Origin: Dromiciops gliroides
Lineage: Eukaryota; Chordata; Mammalia; Microbiotheria; Microbiotheriidae
Direction of reading: 5' to 3'
DNA length: 64,000 bases
Assembly: GCF_019393635.1 (NCBI RefSeq)
Contig: NC_057862.1
Span: forward strand, 262,274,441 to 262,338,440
Shown here: one piece after another, positions 59,601 to 64,000 of the stretch
Layout of the letters: every line of letters starts with the position of its first letter
How positions within the stretch are numbered: position 1 is the stretch's first letter
Position numbers and translations under genes: made by a program
Notes under the pieces: model-generated
What the model saw: only the letters and a program-made list of their open reading frames with translations
Told to the model about the DNA's origin: nothing
The model's database searches: none

Positions 59601-61616
59601 TTGGTGGTGGGGGATGGGGAGGGAGGGAGGAAGAGAAGTTGGAACACAAAATTTTAAAAAATTGATGTCAAAATTTGTTTTTACATGTAATCTGGAAAAT
59701 AAAATTCTGAACAGAAAAGTCTTAAAAAAAATTTGGCAGTTAAGAGCTCAGTAGTAAATTCTGAGAGATGTTTTTTTAATGTTTGGGTTTTTTTTGGTGG
59801 AGGCAATTGGGGTTAAGTGACTTGCCCAGGGTCACACAGCTAGTAAGTGTTAAGTGTCGGAGGACAGGTTTGAACTCAGGTCCTCCTGAATCCAGGGCTG
59901 GTGCTCTATCCACTGTGCCACCTAGCTGCCCCAAGAGCTGTTTTTAAAAAAAGAGAATGTATTTTTATTTTATGCATTTAAAAGCATAATTTGGGGGCAG
60001 CTAGGTGGCACAGTGGATAGAGCACCAGCCCTGGATTCAGGAATACCTGAGTTCAAATCCGGCCTCAGACACTTGACACTTACTAGCTGTGTGACCCTGG
60101 GCAAGTCACTTGACCCCAGTGGCCTCACTTAAAAAAACCCCAAAAAACCCCCCAAAAAACAATTTGAGGAGTCTATAGGCTTCATCAAGAATGACAGAGG
60201 GGTCCCTGATACAAAAAAAAGGTTAAGAATTATTGTTCTAATGGAAAGAAAATAAAAGTCTATATGTCCACTGGAAATAAGGGTGAAAAAAGGCAGAAGC
60301 CAACAATTACTCAAACTTGCAAAATATGATTGTTTTTTTTTCTTAAATTGTATAAAATCAGTATAAAGAAAACAGTACATAAACCTTATAGATAAAGATC
60401 ATTAGGGACATGTGACTACTCTCAGTCTCTGTTGGGTTATATAGGAGTCAAACATTTTTTTTTTCTCCTCTAACATTCAACAATGTTCTTTTATTACCAT
60501 CATTTAGGGTCATCCTCCATAGACTGAATTAATACATGTAAAAAAACCAAGGTATTATTCAAGGTTACCCAAAATCTTTTCCAATTTCAAACTAGTTAAT
60601 TTCCTAGGTATTATATATGTATATATTTATGTACATACATGTATGCACATACACATACACACTTGATTTTAGGCTCTTGCCATTACACCTTATGATTTAG
60701 GCACTCTTAATTATTTATGTGCTAAAATTTAAAGTGGTAAGCTTAATGGCTACAAAATTTTCAAGTAGCCAAATCACTCATCTTCCATTATATTTTTCTA
60801 ACTTACCCATACAGGTAGTAAAAAAATGACAGCAGGTAAAAAGCTAATTTGCACCATCCTTCTTTCTGACAGTATGCTAGAATATCTGCATTCATGATGG
60901 TTGTAGGATCATAGAGTCCTGGTCCACTCATCACAGGTCTACTCATATACCTGTAACGAATATAGTTTATTAGCCATTCAGAAAGGAAGGCAAACAAAGC
61001 TTTATGTAGGGGTTTTCTTCCTCTCAAAATCAAGATCAGTCACACATGTTTCTAATTCCATGTAACAATTAAATAATGAAAAAAGTATAATAATTTCAGT
61101 AGCAAAACTGAACCCTAAAAAAACAGTCAATATAAACAATATCAAGAGTTGAACAAATCACCTCTAGTGCCAAATGCTTTCAGAAATTCAATAAAAACGT
61201 GAATAATTAAATTGGAGACAGAAATATCATTTTAATGTATCCAGATGAAACTATGAAAAATTATACTAATTAGAATTGCTCTTGCTTATCTCAGTTCTGA
61301 TTATTGCAATAAACTATTAGATGGCTGGTATCCTTTTGTCATCAGTTTCTTTAAAAATCATTTTTAGTTTTAAATATTTATACAAATTTATACAAAATAC
61401 GCATAGTTATATGCCCACCTACTTGATTATTAAAATGAGCATTAGTCTGTAAATTTTAAATTTGGGCTAAAAAGGGAATATTAGAAGTTTATCTGAATAT
61501 TACCTCCAAATATGATATGCCAAGAGTGGCATATTGAGACCCAGTGTAAGCCACTCTGCTGCACAGAGAAACATGACACAGAAGAAAGCGTGGATGAGAT
61601 ATTCTGGAAGTACAAG
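50587..61616 (-). CDS. CNIH1: CNIH1, 3' part (last three coding exons)
   Basis: Cornichon 1 is a small multi-pass ER membrane protein that acts as a cargo receptor for COPII export of TGF-alpha-type proteins (family knowledge). Three exons, 61504-61616, 60807-60950 and 50587-50614, join in frame. They encode the last 94 or so of the family's usual 144 residues. Recognisable parts are [20 protein letters not shown] (membrane helix), the cornichon signature [20 protein letters not shown] and the terminal MIYVLVSS. Identity to human in memory is almost complete; one change is Ala to Ser in [12 protein letters not shown] searched 61617-64000 for the exon carrying FDELKTDYKNPIDQC and did not find it, so exons 1-2 lie to the right. 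A large intron of 10.2 kb separates the last two coding exons. Confidence 0.96.
50879..51028 (+). repeat. WSINE1-type SINE
   Basis: Full body with a 4-bp ACTT expansion in CACTTACTTACTAGC and AAAGGGAGTTCTT duplicated. Confidence 0.94.
51125..51655 (+). repeat. CR1/L3 scrap followed by an L1 3' end
   Basis: GAGGTGTTCAAGCAGAGGCTAGATG is a CR1/L3 3' scrap. From about 51205 the L1 3' region (GAGTGAAATGAGCAGAACCA) runs to an A-rich tail. Confidence 0.7.
52212..52372 (+). repeat. WSINE1-type SINE
   Basis: Full body with an (ATA)n-extended tail (AATAATAATAATAATAAT). Confidence 0.93.
53000..53110 (+). repeat. L1 3' scrap
   Basis: GATAGCAGCATTTTTTGTAGTAGC and AACTGGAAACAAAG are L1 ORF2-end sequence. 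Confidence 0.6.
53295..53495 (-). repeat. MIR/THER-type SINE, reversed
   Basis: TTATAAATAAGGAAACTAAGGCCCAGAGAG through CCAGGTCCTTCTAACTCC. Confidence 0.7.
53837..54162 (+). mobile_element. hAT-like non-autonomous DNA element, split by a SINE
   Basis: The left end TTTCTTAAACTGTGGGTCATGACCCC matches the inverse of the right end (GGGGTCACAAGTGGAAAAAG then TTTAAG). A SINE is inserted at 53920-54066. The pattern resembles mammalian MER5/Charlie-type elements. The exact termini are not fixed. Confidence 0.6.
53920..54066 (+). repeat. WSINE1-type SINE inside the hAT-like element
   Basis: Full body, CAACTGCCTCACT-tail subtype, with short AGTTAT/GGTTAT flanks. Confidence 0.92.
54475..54650 (+). repeat. 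MIR-type SINE
   Basis: GACATGAGCACCTGGGTTGAAATCCC through TTCAGCTCTAAATCTATAATG. Confidence 0.65.
54665..55170 (+). repeat. CR1/L3 reverse-transcriptase fragment
   Basis: Plus-strand frames give [13 protein letters not shown]-like and later GNKAGMD...[13 protein letters not shown]-like sequence, the order of the CR1/L3 reverse transcriptase C-terminal part. It is strongly decayed. Confidence 0.5.
55645..55890 (+). repeat. MIR-type SINE, near full length
   Basis: GATCTGAAGCCAGGAAGTCC, CCTCATCTGTAAAATGGAGA and ACAGTGCCTGGCACATGG are in MIR order. Confidence 0.8.
55913..56036 (-). repeat. WSINE1-type SINE, 5'-truncated
   Basis: It stops at CCGGTGCTCTA, missing the head. TGTTTGCTATTATT is duplicated at 55892-55905 and 56037-56050, so it arrived truncated. 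Confidence 0.93.
56161..56286. mobile_element. Mariner/Tc1-like palindromic MITE
   Basis: This 126-bp unit has termini CAGGGTGGGCCAAAAGTCAC and the exact inverse, flanked by TA on both sides (56159-56160, 56287-56288). No transposase is present. TA flanks and size fit a non-autonomous Tc1/mariner element. Confidence 0.85.
56903..59730 (+). repeat. HAL1 (half-L1) retrotransposon, complete at both ends
   Basis: It starts GCAGAGCCAAGATGGTGGAG, typical of an L1-type 5' end, and ends in an A-rich tail. ATTTGGCAGTTAAG is perfectly duplicated at 56889-56902 and 59731-59744. The frame 57697-58023 (108 aa) has a coiled coil ([11 protein letters not shown]-like) and [17 protein letters not shown], the L1 ORF1 signature. 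Beyond its stop the ORF1 C-terminal domain continues in decayed form ([16 protein letters not shown]). No reverse-transcriptase sequence occurs between ORF1 and the 3' UTR. A SINE interrupts it at 58676-58823. This is the HAL1 layout, and it is not coding-intact. Confidence 0.83.
58676..58823 (-). repeat. WSINE1-type SINE, diverged, inside HAL1
   Basis: Reduced but recognisable, with GGTGCTTTGTTCACTGTGTC and ACCTAGCTGCCCC. It is older than most copies here. Confidence 0.8.
59776..59932 (-). repeat. WSINE1-type SINE
   Basis: Full body with a T-rich reversed tail, forming a close inverted pair with the next copy. Confidence 0.92.
59993..60160 (+). repeat. WSINE1-type SINE
   Basis: Full body 60 bp from the previous inverted copy, with tail AAAACCCCAAAAAACCCC. 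Confidence 0.92.
60807..60950 (-). CDS. CNIH1: CNIH1 coding exon 4
   Basis: The 144-nt exon sits between GTTACAG and GTAAGT. It encodes [38 protein letters not shown] and [10 protein letters not shown] plus two bases of Gly. Confidence 0.96.
61504..61616 (-). CDS. CNIH1: CNIH1 coding exon 3
   Basis: The 113-nt exon sits between TCCTCTAG and GTAATA. It encodes [20 protein letters not shown] and [17 protein letters not shown] plus two bases of Arg. Exon number assumes the human structure. Confidence 0.95.
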
Positions 61617-62154
61617 CTAGAGGAAAAACATATAGTCAGTTATCAAAACAGCCTGGCTGGAAAGTTAATGTTAATATTAAACATAAAATTAATTAGGAAT
61701 CAGGTGGGAAACAAATTTTATTCAATTAAAAGCTATTTTTCAGAATTAAGAATAAAAGGGGCTATATCAGATTTTACATCCATATTGACCTTTCCATCAA
61801 AAGCAGGATTTCTATGTACACAGGCTGAAGACACAGACTACACTGCTCAGAGAAAAAGACCTACACATTTCACCACCCACAGGTCACCTGGATTTCAGCT
61901 ATTACAAGTTGAACATGTGCCTTCATCTGCACAGGGAGCACCTGGTAAGGAATTTTCTCTCCCAAAGCTGATCAGCCCCTTCTCTGCCACTTACAATCCA
62001 AGAAAAACTCAAAGGCCTAGATGGACCCAGGCCTTTATGACTAGGACAACAGCTCTCTCTATTCATCACATTATGCTGCCTCTCCTCACTCACAATGTAT
62101 GTAATTAATAGGACAGTATGGAAAGAACAAGTTCATTGGTATAGGGAACTCTTA

Positions 62155-62300
62155 GGTGAGGAAACTCTACCAATGCTGACTGAGACTTGCACCTCCAGGA
62201 TCACAGAGCCAGTATGTGTCAGAGGCCAGACCTGACCTCAGAGCTTCCTGGCTTCAAGCCTCGCCCTCAGTCCACAACCCTACACTATATGCCCATTAGA
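62155..62300 (-). repeat. MIR-type SINE, reversed, diverged
   Basis: CAGGATCACAGAGCCAGTATGTGTCAGAGGC and CTGGCTTCAAGCC are reversed MIR-like. Confidence 0.5.
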
Positions 62301-62309
62301 AGATAATGA

Positions 62310-63035
62310 TGTTCAGGGGTGCTGAGGGGACTCCTAATTCTAATTAGATGGTAGTAAAAGTGACCATCCATAGTTTTTAGATTACTTTCACACTATTTAA
62401 AAATCAATTTAGTACATACTTTACTTTCCACAACTATACATGACATAAAATAGAAAAATGAGATATCTGACCACATGCAACATAATAAAAATATTTCACA
62501 AAACCAAAGCTTCCCTGAATAGTTTGCATGTTAGAATTTTTAAGCTTTTAATTAAAATTTAAATTGCTACATGTACAAACCACATAACCATCACAAAATT
62601 ATATTTTCTATGCAGTGATCAGTCAATTAATTTCTGCACAATGTTATGGATGTCAATATGAACAAATGCAAACAAACTTTCTGCAATGTAGGAGGGAAAT
62701 TATATAAAAACAGTGAAATTAATAACATTTTTGGGTACCAAATGAGAAATTGCAGATAATAGTGCCAAGAATTTCAGATTAATGAAAGCATAGCACACAA
62801 GGACAAGGTTCATCAATAAAATTTCATTAGAATAATTAATAAATGAATGTAAAATTTTACTTGGCACATCAAGAAAATGTGAATGATGGAAACCTTATAA
62901 AGTATTATAAAATATATGCATGTATAAGTGACCTATGTAAATGTTAGAATGAGCTCAAAAAATTCAAACTTTTATTTGTTATACAAATGATTTTAAATGA
63001 AAATATTTTTTAAATGGATTAAGTCAGGTTAATTT
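62310..63035. other. CNIH1 intron 2, nothing recognised
   Basis: AT-rich sequence. I see no exon, SINE or LINE. Confidence 0.4.
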
Positions 63036-63039
63036 TGGG

Positions 63040-63660
63040 GGGATTAATTAGGCCTTTTCTCTGCTCTAAACTTGAATGTTCTCTAATGTCTTTTGTATAA
63101 AATATGAATTGCTTTCCTTGGTGTTCAAAGCCTGACCTTAGTCCCGTTTTCTAGTCTTTACTCTGCTCTTCACATAGAGCACTCTAACTCTGTGTCTTTT
63201 TTACTAGATGTCTCCTATGCTTACAAGGATATCTCTTTCTAATTTCTGCTTCATAAAATTTCTCACTTCTTTAAGACTTAGCTCAAATACCACCTTTTAC
63301 AGGAAGGAAGCCTTTCTTTTTTTTTTTTTTCCTTTTGCGGGGCAATGGGGGTTAAATGACTTGCCCAGGGTCACACAGCTAGTAAGTGTCAAGTGTCTGA
63401 GGCCGGATTTGAACTCAGGTCCTCCTGAATACAGGGCCGGTGCTTTATCCACTGTGCCACCTAGCCGCCCCAAGGAAGCCTTTCTTAATTTCAATAGTCA
63501 GTGCCTGCCCTTCCTCACTATTTTGCCTTTATTCTGAATGTATTTACATATGAATATATTATTTTTCATGATAAATGAAAAGTTTCTGGGGTCTAGAGAT
63601 TATTTTACTTTTTGTCCTTCTAGCATATAGTAAGCAATTAATATGCTTAATGATGATTGA
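63040..63660 (+). repeat. L2 3' fragment, split by a SINE
   Basis: TTGGTGTTCAAAGCCTGACC to ACAGGAAGGAAGCC, resuming after the SINE to the decayed L2 tail. Confidence 0.7.
63312..63472 (-). repeat. WSINE1-type SINE inside L2
   Basis: AAGGAAGCCTTTCTT is duplicated on both sides. Confidence 0.94.
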
Positions 63661-64000
63661 TTACACAAAAATTCCCCCTTTAAAAAACAGCTATAAAAAT
63701 TTTTTAAAATTGTATTACAAAGACCCATGTTCTAAAACCCCAAAAGGTTTACCTGTATTCCTATAACTAAAAAGCAGTTAAAAAGAGTTTTAATAACAAT
63801 AAAACCCAACTAATTAATAGCTTATTATTCTGATATATATATATATATTCTTTCCATCATTCAATTAAGGCTAATCCGCATATACCAGTATACTCATCAT
63901 ATAAATCTTTAAGCTATTTAAACATATATCTTTAAGTTAGCACTTATAGCTAATACCCAAATAATTACATATTTTAAAACCTGACATCTAAAAAATATGA

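Noticed and set aside
61512-62108. 198-aa open frame on the plus strand
   Set aside because: It runs antisense through CNIH1 exon 3 into the intron, and I see no domain or coding signature.
61617-64000. CNIH1 exon 2
   Set aside because: I looked for sequence encoding FDELKTDYKNPIDQC on the minus strand and did not find it, so it lies to the right.

Overview
The window looks like part of a marsupial nuclear genome. It holds about 26 copies of a tRNA-derived marsupial SINE (head GGGGCAGCTAGGTGG; WSINE1-type by my recollection), longer Mar1-type SINEs, and abundant L2, L1 and CR1/L3 LINEs. Most SINE copies still have short target-site duplications. The SINE profile suggests an Australian marsupial rather than a South American opossum, but the species cannot be fixed from this sequence.

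Four host genes are supported by exon-by-exon reading. (1) The 5' part of NEMF (ribosome quality-control factor, minus strand) has six coding exons between 7501 and 20195. They encode residues 1-191 of the NFACT-N domain, and the gene continues off the left edge. (2) A complete 7SL RNA gene (SRP RNA, minus strand, 20848-21146) has a pol III T-run terminator and a CRE/ATF-like site about 50 bp upstream. It lies about 650 bp upstream of the NEMF start codon. (3) The complete CDKN3/KAP gene (plus strand, 30904-44947) has eight coding exons encoding 212 aa. The catalytic HCxxGLGR loop is in a 32-nt microexon. (4) The 3' part of CNIH1 (minus strand, 50587-61616) has its last three coding exons here and a probable 4-kb 3' UTR down to about 46.58 kb. 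Its first two exons are off the right edge. NEMF and CDKN3 are divergent, and CDKN3 and CNIH1 are tail to tail.

Region by region: 1-7.5 kb is NEMF intron 6, with L2 copies and a three-layer nest (HAL1/L1 tail inside L1 inside L2). 7.5-20.2 kb holds NEMF exons in SINE/LINE-rich introns, with two foldback hairpins built from CR1/L3 copies. 20.2-21.2 kb is the NEMF promoter and 7SL gene. 21.2-30.6 kb is the divergent intergenic region, with a long GGAA array, two probable solo LTR fossils and many SINEs. 30.6-31.3 kb is the GC-rich CDKN3 promoter with four CCAAT boxes. 31.3-45.5 kb is CDKN3. 45.5-46.6 kb is a short gap with no recognised repeat. 46.6-50.6 kb is the probable CNIH1 3' UTR. 50.6-64 kb holds CNIH1 introns, with an end-to-end HAL1 (ORF1-only L1 relative) in perfect 14-bp duplications, a mariner-like palindromic MITE and a hAT-like element.

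I saw no new protein system. The most notable points are the gene order (NEMF-7SL joined to CDKN3-CNIH1, which I recall as several Mb apart on human chromosome 14), the 7SL gene with its GGAA helix-6 loop and CRE-like site, the complete HAL1, and the two CR1/L3 foldbacks.
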